A stretch of DNA of 64,000 bases from Bacteroidota bacterium (GCA_018267615.1 JAFDYD010000024.1:14305-78304), one strand, 5' to 3'. Positions 45,376 to 54,628 are shown, counted from the first letter of the stretch. Numbers and translations: made by a program. Notes: generated by a model from the sequence alone, not told the origin.

Positions 45376-46923
45376 TTAAAACCATCCCGATTTTTTACTG
45401 CTACTACTTCTTCCCCCCAATCCCAATGCACCGAGCAAACTGCGTGTAATCATACTGGCCGCTGTTCGTTCAACTTGTTTGGCAGCGCCGCTGTTGAGAA
45501 TTTTTTCGATGGTTGATGGTTCTGGTTTAGCACCCGGTTGTTGTTTGGCGCCACCGCCTTTTTCATCGGCTTCCTGGAGTTTTGCAGTAAGAATTTCATA
45601 TGCGCTCTGACTATCGATGACCTGGTTATATTTTGCAACGAGTTTTGATTTGCCGGTGATCGCATCTATCTCCGCTGGAGAAAGAATATCCATGCGGCTT
45701 TTCGGAGGAGACATCATGCAATGTACAAGCGGAGTGGGAACACCTTTTTCGTCGAGCATGGTTACCAGCGCTTCACCAATACCAAGTTGTGTGATGAGGT
45801 CTTCCGTTTTATAGAAAGCTGTTTCAGGATAATTTTCAGCAGTCTGCTTAATTGTTTTTCTATCTACGGCAGTGAATGCTCTCAATGCATGTTGCACTTT
45901 CAATCCTAATTGTGCCAACACACCTGAAGGAACATCCATCGGGTTTTGTGTACAAAAGAAAATACCAATTCCCTTCGAACGAATGAGTTTTACAATGGTT
46001 TCGATTTGTTTGAGCAATGCATCACTAGCTTCCTGAAACACAAGATGCGCTTCATCGATAAACATCACCAGTTTTGGTTTATCGAGATCACCTTCTTCAG
46101 GACATGATGCATATAATTCTGCCAGCATTTGCAACATGAAAGTCGAAAATAATTTTGGACGATCCTGCAAGTCCGTCACACGCAAGACACTTACCATCCC
46201 TCTGCCATCATCGCTGATGCGCATCAGATCACTCACTTCAAAACTTTTTTCACCAAAAAAAACATCTGCACCTTGTTGCTGCAATTCTATTACTTTACGA
46301 AGAATGGTTCCGGTGGAAGTGGTTGCCACTTTCCCATATGTTTTTTCGATGTCATCTTTCCCCTGATCGCTGATGTACTGCAACACTTTTGTAAAATCTT
46401 TCAGATCTAGCAATGGAAGTTTATTATCGTCGCAATATTTGAAGATCATCGCAACCAGTCCTCCCTGCACATCATTCAATTCAAGAATCTTGGAAAGCAA
46501 TATTGGACCGAACTCACTAACGGTGGCCCTTAACCGAACTCCTTTTTCGTTACTCAAAGTCAAAAACTCTACCGGGTAGGCAGCGGGTTTATATTGTATA
46601 CCGATTTTGTCACAGCGATCTTTTACTTTATCATTTGCAGTTCCTGCGGCTGCGATGCCACTCAAATCACCTTTGATATCCATTAGCAATACCGGAACGC
46701 TTGCATCACTCAATGCTTCACTGATCATTTGCAGGGTTTTTGTTTTACCTGTACCTGTAGCGCCCGCAATCAGTCCATGACGATTCATTGTCTTCAGTGG
46801 TAAATTAATATCCGCGCCAGTCACTGGCTGTCCATCTAACATACCGATGCCGATCTTTACTGATTCACTTTTGAATGTATAGCCACTCTTAACTGCTTCA
46901 AGAAATTTTGATTGGTCTGCCAT
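45376..46923 (-). CDS. HerA-like ATPase (DUF853 family)
   Basis: This 515-aa P-loop ATPase of the HerA/FtsK superfamily belongs to the DUF853 group. Walker A is GATGTGKT (54-61), a sensor-like MDIKGDLSG follows near 80-90, Walker B is KLVMFIDEAHLVF near 285, and a glutamine-rich C-terminus (AKQQPGAKPEPSTIEKI) closes it. Related proteins pump or remodel DNA, but this subgroup is not biochemically defined and no NurA-type nuclease partner lies next to it. A Ser/Gly/Lys-rich tail (GGRSSSSKKSGWF) is typical. Inverted repeats flank it on both sides. Confidence 0.88.
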   Translation of the reverse strand: MADQSKFLEAVKSGYTFKSESVKIGIGMLDGQPVTGADINLPLKTMNRHGLIAGATGTGKTKTLQMISEALSDASVPVLLMDIKGDLSGIAAAGTANDKVKDRCDKIGIQYKPAAYPVEFLTLSNEKGVRLRATVSEFGPILLSKILELNDVQGGLVAMIFKYCDDNKLPLLDLKDFTKVLQYISDQGKDDIEKTYGKVATTSTGTILRKVIELQQQGADVFFGEKSFEVSDLMRISDDGRGMVSVLRVTDLQDRPKLFSTFMLQMLAELYASCPEEGDLDKPKLVMFIDEAHLVFQEASDALLKQIETIVKLIRSKGIGIFFCTQNPMDVPSGVLAQLGLKVQHALRAFTAVDRKTIKQTAENYPETAFYKTEDLITQLGIGEALVTMLDEKGVPTPLVHCMMSPPKSRMDILSPAEIDAITGKSKLVAKYNQVIDSQSAYEILTAKLQEADEKGGGAKQQPGAKPEPSTIEKILNSGAAKQVERTAASMITRSLLGALGLGGRSSSSKKSGWF

Positions 46924-46985
46924 GAGAAAAAAATTTGATGGGAAGTTACGGAGAAAATGTGCGAGTTGGATTGTTTGGTTGATTT

Positions 46986-47118
46986 GTTGATTTGTTGAAA
47001 AGTTGATTGGTCGATAAGTCGGTTAGTTGACTTGTTAATAGGCGTGGTTCGAAACAACTTCTCAAAAACGCTAAGGACATATCGATGTATCGACCAATCA
47101 ACTCTTCAACCAATCAAC
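46986..47118. repeat. Word-type inverted repeat, vocabulary GTTGATTGGTCGATA
   Basis: The 31-base arms at 46986-47016 and 47088-47118 differ at two positions. Words (GTTGATTTGTTGAAAAG, GTTGATTGGTCGATA) are shared with the 73-bp repeat at 34147. The right arm touches the lpxD stop codon. The 71-base centre holds further GTTGA/CAACTT pieces. Confidence 0.9.
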
Positions 47119-48164
47119 TAAACTTTCTCACCTAATAATTGGCGTATCAAATTCTCCAGCTCGAGGATTCTTTTTTCAAGATCAGGTAGTTTGCGGCTGA
47201 TTGCCTGGCTTCGTAACGCGCTTGTATAGTCGAAAGCCGGCGAACCGGTAACGGCTGAATTTGGAATTTTGATTGATTTGCTTACTCCACTTTGTGCATT
47301 GATCTTACTTCCATCTGCGATCTGGATATGACCTACAATACCTGCTTGTCCGCCGATCATAACATTGCTACCAATCTTCGTGCTTCCACTTACGCCAGCC
47401 TGGGCTGCTATCACAGTATTCTGCCCCACTTCCACATTATGCGCTACCTGGATGAGATTATCCAGCTTGGCTCCCGATCTGATTATCGTGGATCCAATTG
47501 TTGCGCGATCGATCGTTGCATTGGAACCTATCTCCACATTATCTTCAATGACGACATTTCCCATCTGCGGCACTTTTTTAAAACTGCCATCAGCCTGCGG
47601 TGCAAAACCAAATCCATCACTCCCAATTACACTTCCTGCGTGGATCGTAACATTTTTCCCGATCACACAATCATGATAAATTCTGACACCTGGAAGCAAA
47701 GTACAGTTATCATCTACTTTCACATTATCACCCAAAAAAACCTGCGGATAAATTTTTACATGATTACCAATCACCACCTGTTCGCCGATATATGCAAACG
47801 CACCAACAAAAATTTTCTCTCCGAGTTTTGCCGTTTTAGAAATATAAGACGGTTCTTGGATGCCAACCATCTGCTGCGATAATATTTCCTGGTATTTTGA
47901 AAGTAGTGCGGCAAATGCGGAATATGCATCAGGCACTCGTATCAAAGAGGCATTCACTTTTTGCTTCAGCTCGAGTGTATCATTTACGATAACAATAGAA
48001 GCGCCAGTGGTATAAATATATTCTTCGTATTTGGGATTGGCTAGAAATGATAATTGCCCAGCAACAGCTTCTTCAATTTTTCCAAAAGAAGCAACGGCCA
48101 CATCAGCATTTCCTTCAACCTTACCATTTATCATAAATGCTATTTGCGTGGCAGTGAATTGCAT
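47118..48164 (-). CDS. lpxD: UDP-3-O-acylglucosamine N-acyltransferase LpxD
   Basis: LpxD adds the second acyl chain, from a hydroxyacyl-ACP, to UDP-3-O-acylglucosamine in lipid A synthesis. The 348-aa protein has the N-terminal uridine-binding domain (about 1-100), then a left-handed beta-helix of hexapeptide repeats (about 105-310, for example VVIGNHVKIYPQVFLGDNVK) and a C-terminal helix. The catalytic base is His242 in LIQVAHNVEVGQ, and DGFGFAPQADG is the pantetheine-binding loop. It confirms an outer membrane with lipid A. The downstream HerA-like gene is separated by an inverted repeat; the HD hydrolase gene lies 59 bases upstream on the same strand. Confidence 0.96.
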   Translation of the reverse strand: MQFTATQIAFMINGKVEGNADVAVASFGKIEEAVAGQLSFLANPKYEEYIYTTGASIVIVNDTLELKQKVNASLIRVPDAYSAFAALLSKYQEILSQQMVGIQEPSYISKTAKLGEKIFVGAFAYIGEQVVIGNHVKIYPQVFLGDNVKVDDNCTLLPGVRIYHDCVIGKNVTIHAGSVIGSDGFGFAPQADGSFKKVPQMGNVVIEDNVEIGSNATIDRATIGSTIIRSGAKLDNLIQVAHNVEVGQNTVIAAQAGVSGSTKIGSNVMIGGQAGIVGHIQIADGSKINAQSGVSKSIKIPNSAVTGSPAFDYTSALRSQAISRKLPDLEKRILELENLIRQLLGEKV

Positions 48165-48223
48165 GGTTTAATAAGTTTGATTGCTTTTTGAGCCCTTCCC
48201 AAGTTTTAAATTCGGTTAGAATT

Positions 48224-49435
48224 CTATTTCAGGTAACAAATATAAAATTTTTTCACGGGGCTCGATAATGTTTGATGAATAAGCGCATTGTCAACCTGCG
48301 ATATATCTTTTACACTTCTGTCCTTGAACAAAATATTTATGCGCTCGTCAGACGGATCGTATGTCGTGTTACTTGCTTCGCCCGTAAACACAAAATACTC
48401 CGCTTCTGTTTCTGAAATCTTTAGTTGCTCAGCAACATTAACGCGCATTTTTTTTACTTCATATTCATCAAAAGGATTTGCCTGAAATTTAACTTTTAAT
48501 AAACGTCTGTTGATAAGAGAAGTGCAGAGCAGCGACAATATTTTATCTTCCGCAAACATCCAGCTTTTTACAGCACCCATCACATCGTAGTCGTCAAGCA
48601 GACAGAATTTGGGTAGATAGGTTTCTGGGTCTGTGTAATTTTCTGAAAGAAAAAAATCCAATATGGCAGAGCAGGTATTGAGTTTTTTTCCTGCTGTCAA
48701 CAGTTGCTTCGCGCGTTGAATAATTTTGATAAGCATTTTTTCGGCGCTTACTACAGCTTTGTGGAGATATACCTGCCAATACATGAGCCGGCGCGCGACC
48801 AAAAATTTTTCTATCGAATAAATTGCTTTTTCTTCTACCATCAATACACCTTCATGAACCGTAAGCATTTTGATAATACGATCGTATCCAATTACTCCTT
48901 CGGAAACGCCGGTAAAAAAACTGTCCCGGTTCAGATAATCCATTCGATCAACATCGAGTTGTCCGGATATCAACTGGTATAAAAATTTTTTTGGATGATT
49001 ATTGGTGAAGATATCAATGGTCGTTTTCAATTGCCCGTGAAATTCCTCATTCATAATACGCATGATCAAAATGGAGATGGCTTCATGTCGTACACCCCTG
49101 ATCAAAATATTTTCCAAAGCATGCGAATATGGACCATGGCCGATATCATGCAATAGTATTGCAACCTTTGTGCTGAGATCTTCTTCCGGCGTGATATCAA
49201 CTCCTTTGTTTTTCAAAACATCAAGTGCGTTACACATTAGGTGATATGCGCCGAGAGAATGGTGTAACCTGGTATGAACCGCACCCGGATAAACAAGGTG
49301 CGCAAAGGCCATTTGATGGATGCGCCTCAGTCGTTGATAATATGGATGCGCGATGATTTGTAATAATAATGGATGATCCACAGTAATAAATCCATACACC
49401 GGGTCGTTGATGATTTTGCTAAGTGCTGCAGGCAT
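48224..49435 (-). CDS. HD domain phosphohydrolase (SAMHD1/dGTPase-like)
   Basis: This 403-aa metal-dependent phosphohydrolase shows the HD signature: RRIHQMAFAHLVYPGAVHTR with His58-His59 nearby, then ILLHDIGHGPYSHALE (His96-Asp97) as the central metal pair. The later DRMDYLNRDSFFTGVSEGV supplies the third ligand. The arrangement matches the YdhJ/SAMHD1-like group that hydrolyses dNTPs or related nucleotides, but dGTPase activity is inferred by family only. It lies upstream of lpxD on the same strand, likely cotranscribed, and divergent from porX. Confidence 0.88.
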   Translation of the reverse strand: MPAALSKIINDPVYGFITVDHPLLLQIIAHPYYQRLRRIHQMAFAHLVYPGAVHTRLHHSLGAYHLMCNALDVLKNKGVDITPEEDLSTKVAILLHDIGHGPYSHALENILIRGVRHEAISILIMRIMNEEFHGQLKTTIDIFTNNHPKKFLYQLISGQLDVDRMDYLNRDSFFTGVSEGVIGYDRIIKMLTVHEGVLMVEEKAIYSIEKFLVARRLMYWQVYLHKAVVSAEKMLIKIIQRAKQLLTAGKKLNTCSAILDFFLSENYTDPETYLPKFCLLDDYDVMGAVKSWMFAEDKILSLLCTSLINRRLLKVKFQANPFDEYEVKKMRVNVAEQLKISETEAEYFVFTGEASNTTYDPSDERINILFKDRSVKDISQVDNALIHQTLSSPVKKFYICYLK

Positions 49436-49533
49436 CCTGTTTTAAATTTGTTAAAACGAAACAAAAGCGCAGGCAAATCTACAAATGCACAACGGATAAA
49501 TTAAATTTGAATCGCAGATGAAAAATAATTGAT

Positions 49534-49627
49534 CTGTTTGAGATGACAGATGGCAGTTGACAGACTCATAAAGTAGTTTTGCCTGGAAGTCTGTCAACTC
49601 CCATCTGTCAACAGTCAACTCAAACAG
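49534..49627. repeat. Word-type inverted repeat upstream of porX
   Basis: The left arm (49534-49565) is CTGTTTGAGATGACAG then ATGGCAGTTGACAGAC. The right arm (49589-49627) is its reverse complement, with one extra 7-base unit. The vocabulary matches the repeats at 31231 and 60437. It lies between the divergent HD-hydrolase and porX genes, ending 41 bases before the porX ATG. Confidence 0.9.
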
Positions 49628-49667
49628 GCACTTCAAAATCGGGGACATTACAAACGAAAAACACGAC

Positions 49668-51218
49668 ATGGCTTTAGCAAGAATACTTTGGGTAGATGAT
49701 GAAATTGAAAGTTTGCAATCGCAGATATTATTTCTTCAGAACAAAGGATACGAAGTAAATGCAATGACCAATGGTTTTGACGCCATTGAATTTGTTAAAG
49801 AGAATCCCGTGGATGTTGTGTTACTGGATGAAACGATGCCAGGCATCACCGGCCTTGAAACACTTGCAAAGATCAAAGAATTATATCAACAGGTACCTGT
49901 TGTGCTGATCACAAAAAATGAAACGGAGAATTTGATGGATGAAGCGATCGGCAGCCAGATCAGCGACTATCTTATCAAACCAGTAAATCCCAACCAGGTT
50001 TTATTAAGCCTGAAAAAAATAATCGATAACAAAAGACTTGTTGCTGAAAAAACGACGACTGCATATCAGCAGCAGTTCCGTGATTTGTTCATGGCGTTGA
50101 ATGATAATCCTGACTATAATCAGTGGATGGATATCTACAAAAAACTTGTTTTTTGGGAATTGGAAATGGAAAAAAGTGATAGCCCCGAAATGCGGGAGAT
50201 ATTGCAGTCACAGAAACAGGAAGCGAATAATGAATTTTTTAAATTCATTTCTAAAAATTATTCGCGTTGGATAAAATCGGGTGATGCACCTGTGCTGTCT
50301 CACTCATTATTTCAATCGAAAGTATTTCCGCATCTTGAAAAAGGAACGCCTTTATTTTTTGTATTGATCGATAATTTGCGTTTCGATCAGTGGAAAGCAA
50401 TCCAACCGATTTTTGCGGAGAGTTTTCGGATAATCAGTGAAGATAGTTTTTATAGCATATTGCCAACTGCAACGCAATATAGCCGCAATGCCGTGTTCGC
50501 TGGGTTACTGCCTGTTGATATAGAAAAGCAGTCACCAACGCAATGGAAAAATGACGACGAAGAAGGTGGAAAGAATTTGCATGAAGAAGAATTTTTCAGG
50601 GGTCAGTTGAAGAGGTTGAAAAAAGACAATCTGCGTTTTTCTTATACAAAAGTTTTAAATCACCAGGCGGGCCAGGATCTTGTGAATAATATCCATAACA
50701 TGATGAATAATGATTTAAATATCATCGTGTATAATTTTGTGGATATGCTTAGTCATGCGCGCACAGAAATGGAAGTATTGAAAGAACTGGCGAGTGATGA
50801 AACCAGTTATCGTAGCATCACTGCAAGCTGGTTTGAACATTCGCCCTTGCACCAGGCCTTGAAAAAAATTGCAGATAAAAAAATCAATATCGTACTTGCT
50901 ACGGATCATGGAACGGTTCGTGTTAAAACGCCGTATAAAGTGATCGGGGATAAACAAACAACCACAAATCTTCGCTATAAACATGGTCGTAATTTGAATT
51001 ACGAAGCCAAAGACGTATTGGCTTTTCGTGATCCCAAAGAAGCAGGATTGCCGGTACCCACCGTGAATTCATCTTTTATATTCGCACGTGGTGATGGATT
51101 TCTATGTTACCCCAACAACTACAATTATTACGCGAACTATTATCGCAACACATTTCAACACGGCGGTATCAGTATGGAAGAAATGATCGTGCCGGTGATA
51201 AGAATGACAAACAAATAA
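49668..51218 (+). CDS. porX: T9SS response regulator PorX (receiver-PglZ)
   Basis: PorX is the orphan-like response regulator that controls the type IX secretion system together with PorY and SigP in Porphyromonas. The 516-aa protein has a receiver domain (1-120) with Asp10-Asp11, phospho-Asp54 (VVLLDETMPGITGLE) and Lys104 (DYLIKPVNPNQ). A helical linker leads to a PglZ/alkaline-phosphatase-like domain (about 205-516) with LIDNLRFDQWKAI, LPTATQYSRNAVFAGLLP, DHGTVRVKTP, and QHGGISMEEMIVPV. Known PorX hydrolyses cyclic oligonucleotides with bound zinc; the metal ligands seem intact here. It fits the seven T9SS cargo genes in this window. PorY is not nearby. Confidence 0.94.
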   Translation: MALARILWVDDEIESLQSQILFLQNKGYEVNAMTNGFDAIEFVKENPVDVVLLDETMPGITGLETLAKIKELYQQVPVVLITKNETENLMDEAIGSQISDYLIKPVNPNQVLLSLKKIIDNKRLVAEKTTTAYQQQFRDLFMALNDNPDYNQWMDIYKKLVFWELEMEKSDSPEMREILQSQKQEANNEFFKFISKNYSRWIKSGDAPVLSHSLFQSKVFPHLEKGTPLFFVLIDNLRFDQWKAIQPIFAESFRIISEDSFYSILPTATQYSRNAVFAGLLPVDIEKQSPTQWKNDDEEGGKNLHEEEFFRGQLKRLKKDNLRFSYTKVLNHQAGQDLVNNIHNMMNNDLNIIVYNFVDMLSHARTEMEVLKELASDETSYRSITASWFEHSPLHQALKKIADKKINIVLATDHGTVRVKTPYKVIGDKQTTTNLRYKHGRNLNYEAKDVLAFRDPKEAGLPVPTVNSSFIFARGDGFLCYPNNYNYYANYYRNTFQHGGISMEEMIVPVIRMTNK

Positions 51219-51295
51219 TAATTTATTATCCCCCTCGATCGAATTCTCTGTGGATAATTTAATTCCCATGAAATTTATTATGCTTGTGAATAGGT

Positions 51296-51303
51296 TAAAT
51301 TTG
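51296..51303 (+). promoter_or_regulatory. Candidate -7 element of the 90-aa gene
   Basis: TAAATTTG fits TAnnTTTG and stands 23 bases before the ATG at 51327, the same geometry as at acpP. No TTTG at the right upstream distance. Confidence 0.45.
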
Positions 51304-51326
51304 TAGCCGTAGTTACAATGTAGATT

Positions 51327-51599
51327 ATGAAATACAATCAATCCAGTTTAGATAGGATAGAGAAATTGATGGACGAAACAGATTATATCATCCGTTATGA
51401 ACGCGGCACATTTCAAAGTGGTTATTGCATCCTGGAACAGAAAAAAGTTGTAGTGCTTAATAAATTTCTTCCTGTAGAAGGCAGAATCAATACGCTTATC
51501 GATATCATTCCCCAACTTTCAATTCAGCCGGAATTACTTTCTCCCGAAGGCAAAAAAATTTATGATGAAGTGATTGCCAGGTATGAAGCAGCGCAATGA
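51327..51599 (+). CDS. Conserved small protein of unknown function
   Basis: This 90-aa cytoplasmic protein has no signal peptide or membrane helix. It opens with a helix (NQSSLDRIEKLMDETDY), then strands IIRYERGTFQSGYCILEQKK and VVVLNKFLPVEGR, and ends in a helix-rich stretch. It is compact and coding-like, with its own candidate promoter. I do not recognise a family. It lies between porX and the MBL hydrolase gene, separated from the latter by an inverted repeat. Confidence 0.75.
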   Translation: MKYNQSSLDRIEKLMDETDYIIRYERGTFQSGYCILEQKKVVVLNKFLPVEGRINTLIDIIPQLSIQPELLSPEGKKIYDEVIARYEAAQ

Positions 51600-51605
51600 T
51601 AAATG

Positions 51606-51708
51606 TCTGAACCGGGATTTTAAACGATTCAACTCATTATTCTGAGCTTAATTATTTCATCTCACACATCAGTTGAATCATGATAATCGTTTAAAATCCC
51701 GGTTCAGA
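51606..51708. repeat. Inverted repeat with nine-base asymmetry, GAACCGGGATTTTAAACG type
   Basis: The left arm (51606-51634) and right arm (51671-51708) share 24 perfect pairs (TCTGAACCGGGATTTTAAAC plus GATT). The right arm then carries nine extra bases flanked by GATT on both sides before the last five pairs. It looks like a small deletion between GATT copies in the left arm. It fills the gap between the 90-aa gene and the MBL gene. Confidence 0.93.
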
Positions 51709-51731
51709 TATTTGTTTCTTATTTTTGATAC

Positions 51732-52508
51732 ATGACTTATCCTTCTCTGAAAATAACTTTTTTAGGAACCGGTACCAGCAGCGGAGTGCCAATGATTGCC
51801 TGCGATTGTGAGGTATGTACATCTACCAATAAAAAAGATAAGCGACTTCGTTCAAGCATCATCGTGGAATCGAAAAATACTGTGCTTGTTGTTGATTCCA
51901 CACCCGATTTCAGATATCAAATGCTTCGGGGAAAAGTTAAGCATCTTGATGCAATTATTTTTACGCATCCTCATAAAGACCATATTGCGGGACTCGATGA
52001 TATCAGGGCATTTAATTATTTTTCCAAGAGGCCGATGCAGATATATGCAAATGAGATGACCCAGGAAGTGATCATCAGGGAATTTCCATATGCGTTTACG
52101 GACACCAAATATCCGGGTCTTCCAGAAATTGCTTTGAATACAATTGCGATGGATCCGTTTGTAGTAGGAGATATACCTGTAACACCTATTCTGGTATGGC
52201 ATTTAAAAATGCCGGTGTTGGCATTTCGATTTGGAAAGTTTACATATATCACAGACGCGAATCGTGTTGATGAAATCGAAAAAGAAAAAATTCGCGGCAG
52301 CGAAATCGTTGTTGTAAATGCTTTGCGCAATGAAAAACATGTTTCGCATTATAATTTGGAAGAAGCAATTCACTTGGTAAGAGATCTCCAGGTTCCGCAG
52401 GCATACTTCACACATATCAGTCACCAGTTGGGTAAACACGATGCTGTAAGCGCCAATTTGCCTCCCGGAATATACCTCGCATACGATGGATTGGTTTTGC
52501 ATGTTTAG
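51732..52508 (+). CDS. MBL-fold metallohydrolase (PhnP-like)
   Basis: This 258-aa metallo-beta-lactamase-fold hydrolase resembles PhnP, a cyclic phosphodiesterase, and RNase Z-like proteins. The opening ITFLGTGTSSGVPMIACDC with CDCEVC is the PhnP-type structural-zinc segment. The catalytic metal motif is THPHKDHIAG (His79, His81, Asp83, His84), and later ligands are the Asp in YITDANRVDEIE and the His in YFTHISHQLGKHD. It occurs in most Bacteroidota as a stand-alone gene without phosphonate genes, so its physiological substrate is open. A TATTTTTG box 4 bases upstream is too close to be a convincing promoter. Confidence 0.88.
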   Translation: MTYPSLKITFLGTGTSSGVPMIACDCEVCTSTNKKDKRLRSSIIVESKNTVLVVDSTPDFRYQMLRGKVKHLDAIIFTHPHKDHIAGLDDIRAFNYFSKRPMQIYANEMTQEVIIREFPYAFTDTKYPGLPEIALNTIAMDPFVVGDIPVTPILVWHLKMPVLAFRFGKFTYITDANRVDEIEKEKIRGSEIVVVNALRNEKHVSHYNLEEAIHLVRDLQVPQAYFTHISHQLGKHDAVSANLPPGIYLAYDGLVLHV

Positions 52509-52627
52509 TCGGCGCATTACTCCGTCGTTTACCAGTCATTAACATATCTCCTTCTATCTTCCCGATTTTCGTTTTAAACTTTTGTTTTTTTGCTTGGTCT
52601 TAATGTGACCTCGTGAAAATTTGTTTT

Positions 52628-53338
52628 ATGAAAAAATTATTCCTGCTATCAATGACATTGGTGATTATCCGAATGAATTCTACGGCCCAAACCACCATTG
52701 AAATAATTCCCAGCGGTGGATATACGTTTGCCGACCAGGTGAATTTTTATAATTATTATGGAAGAATTGAAAGCGCACCCAACTGGGGCGGCTCACTGAT
52801 GTTTAATGTAAATCGGAACTTTGGTATTGAACTCATGTATCAAAGAATAGATGCCTCTTCGGGACTGTATGATTATGGAAATACATATCATCCTCCATTC
52901 AAGACAACAGATGTAGGCATTAATTATATTATGGCAGGTCCTGTTCAATCATTCAATCCCGCAGGATCGGTTCATCCCTTTATTGGGGCGTTATTGGGCG
53001 CGGCCGTTTTTAATCCGGGACCAGATGATTATTCCAGCAATACAAAATTCGCTTGGGGTGCACAGCTCGGCGCGAATGTTTATGTTAGTCCACGCATTGG
53101 AATCAGGTTGAAAGCGCAATTATTATCTCCGGTTGAGACAGGGAATGGAGGATTTTATTTTGGCAGCTTCGGCTCGGGAGTTGGTAATTCAACATATTCT
53201 TCCATATATCAGTTTGGTTTTAGCGGAGGATTGATTATTGGACTTGGAAATATTTTACCCGCACCAAAGCATCGAGTGATCATTCATCGTCGTCCGCCTC
53301 CTAGAAGATACTATTATTCACCGTATCCACCGTATTGA
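52628..53338 (+). CDS. Outer-membrane beta-barrel protein
   Basis: This 236-aa protein uses the ATG at 52628 (MKKLFLLSMTLVIIRMNSTAQ signal). A GTG five codons upstream also fits but weakens the signal peptide. The mature part alternates hydrophobic and glycine/aromatic residues (IIPSGGYTFADQVNFYNYYG, WGAQLGANVYVSPRIGIRLK), as in eight-stranded Bacteroidota barrels. The C-terminus is unusual: a Pro/Arg/Tyr tail (HRRPPPRRYYYSPYPPY) extends past the last strand GGLIIGLGNIL. It may bind another envelope component. Function unknown. Confidence 0.75.
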   Translation: MKKLFLLSMTLVIIRMNSTAQTTIEIIPSGGYTFADQVNFYNYYGRIESAPNWGGSLMFNVNRNFGIELMYQRIDASSGLYDYGNTYHPPFKTTDVGINYIMAGPVQSFNPAGSVHPFIGALLGAAVFNPGPDDYSSNTKFAWGAQLGANVYVSPRIGIRLKAQLLSPVETGNGGFYFGSFGSGVGNSTYSSIYQFGFSGGLIIGLGNILPAPKHRVIIHRRPPPRRYYYSPYPPY

Positions 53339-53456
53339 GGTTTGAGGAGTATGGCAGAGGGTTTAAACACCCTTTGCTATACTCATTTTATCCTACACGA
53401 TAAATGGTATTTTTTTCACATTCACCCGCACTTACCTTGAATGCATAATTCATTTT

Positions 53457-54428
53457 ATGATTTGTGAAAAGTTGCGGGATTATTTTTCATTTACCCGGAA
53501 AGAACGCATTGGTATTTCAATATTAGTTGCGCTTGTTATTTTGATTTTTATACTTCCCCATTTTTTTGAATTGAAGAAAAATAGAATTGACCAGGCTGAA
53601 TTGGATCAATTCAAAAAAGAAATCGATCGGCTAAAAGACGCGCAGGGAAATGATGCTGCGGGTTTGAGCAACACAGAAAATAATAGTGATAACGAGCATC
53701 GCAAAAATTATTATGAGGATAAGAATTCGTCTGAAGTTGATAGAAAATATTCGTTGCATGATTTTGATCCTAATACTATTTCTCAGAATCAATGGAAGCA
53801 ATTTGGTATAAGAGACAAGACAATTCATACCATTCAAAATTATCTTGCTAAGGGAGGGAAATTTAAAGTTGCAGCAGATTTAAAAAAAGTGTACGGAATA
53901 AGAGAAGAAGATTTTAATCGGCTTGCTCCTTTTATTCAGATTAAAGATTCAAAGAGTCATGATCGTTCCTATATGTATGATAAGGTTATAAGAAAAGAAA
54001 ACACGGCGAATATTTACAGCGCAAAGCGTTTTTCAATAATCGATATTAACACTGCAGACTCAGTAGATTTCACTTCACTTCCGGGTATTGGTAATAAACT
54101 TGCTTCGCGTATTATCCATTTTCGCGAACGGCTCGGTGGGTTTTATGCGATTGAGCAGATCGCCGAAATTTATGGATTGAGCGATTCAGTATTTCGTTTG
54201 CTAAAGCCTTTTCTTAGTATTAGAAATGATTCTGTTCGAAAAATAGATATCAACGCTGCTGATATCGAAACATTAAAACAACATCCATATATCCGTTGGG
54301 AACTGGCAAAGGCAATTGTGCAATATCGAAACCAGCATGGCATGTTCAAAAAACCAGAAGATTTGTTGCAGATAGCAATCATTACTACAGATAACTATAA
54401 AAAAATGACTCCCTATATAAAATGGTAG
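53457..54428 (+). CDS. Membrane-anchored helix-hairpin-helix protein (ComEA-like)
   Basis: This 323-aa protein has one N-terminal membrane helix (IGISILVALVILIFILPHFF, about residues 19-38) and a charged coil (about 45-85). Three ComEA-type helix-hairpin-helix repeats follow: a degenerate one at FDPNTISQNQWKQFGIRD, then IDINTADSVDFTSLPGIGNK and DINAADIETLKQHPYIRWEL. ComEA proteins bind incoming double-stranded DNA during natural transformation; Bacteroidota have this longer anchored version. No other competence gene lies nearby. The first repeat's Asn-Ala to Asn-Thr change makes its DNA binding doubtful. Confidence 0.88.
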   Translation: MICEKLRDYFSFTRKERIGISILVALVILIFILPHFFELKKNRIDQAELDQFKKEIDRLKDAQGNDAAGLSNTENNSDNEHRKNYYEDKNSSEVDRKYSLHDFDPNTISQNQWKQFGIRDKTIHTIQNYLAKGGKFKVAADLKKVYGIREEDFNRLAPFIQIKDSKSHDRSYMYDKVIRKENTANIYSAKRFSIIDINTADSVDFTSLPGIGNKLASRIIHFRERLGGFYAIEQIAEIYGLSDSVFRLLKPFLSIRNDSVRKIDINAADIETLKQHPYIRWELAKAIVQYRNQHGMFKKPEDLLQIAIITTDNYKKMTPYIKW

Positions 54429-54525
54429 CAATGCCATTATTAAGGCCCTGGAGGTATCCTTGTTGTTCTGTGTAACGATCACCTATGGGGGGCACTTGTC
54501 CCTGATTAGTTATAGCTGCCTATCA

Positions 54526-54552
54526 AATTAACTAACGTTTGTTAGTTTAATT
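54526..54552. promoter_or_regulatory. Palindromic operator, TetR type
   Basis: AACTAAC (54530-54536), the 4-base centre GTTT, and GTTAGTT (54541-54547) form a perfect inverted repeat, extended by AATT and AATT with one extra T. Its shape matches TetR-family operators, many of which control fatty-acid degradation genes. It stands 140 bases before the acyl-CoA dehydrogenase ATG, and its TTTG could serve as a -33 box. Confidence 0.75.
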
Positions 54553-54628
54553 AAATAATTCTTTTTATCTTGCTCTTGCATTGGTCTTTAGCACGGATAG
54601 TTTATTTCCAATGATTGTTTGCATTTTT

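Noticed and set aside
47292-47882. 196-aa plus-strand frame opposite lpxD
   Set aside because: Mirrors the hexapeptide-repeat codons of lpxD and has no recognisable fold.
51720-51727. TATTTTTG as promoter of the MBL hydrolase gene
   Set aside because: It ends 4 bases before the ATG, so the start site would fall inside the gene, and no later in-frame start keeps the GTGTSSG motif.
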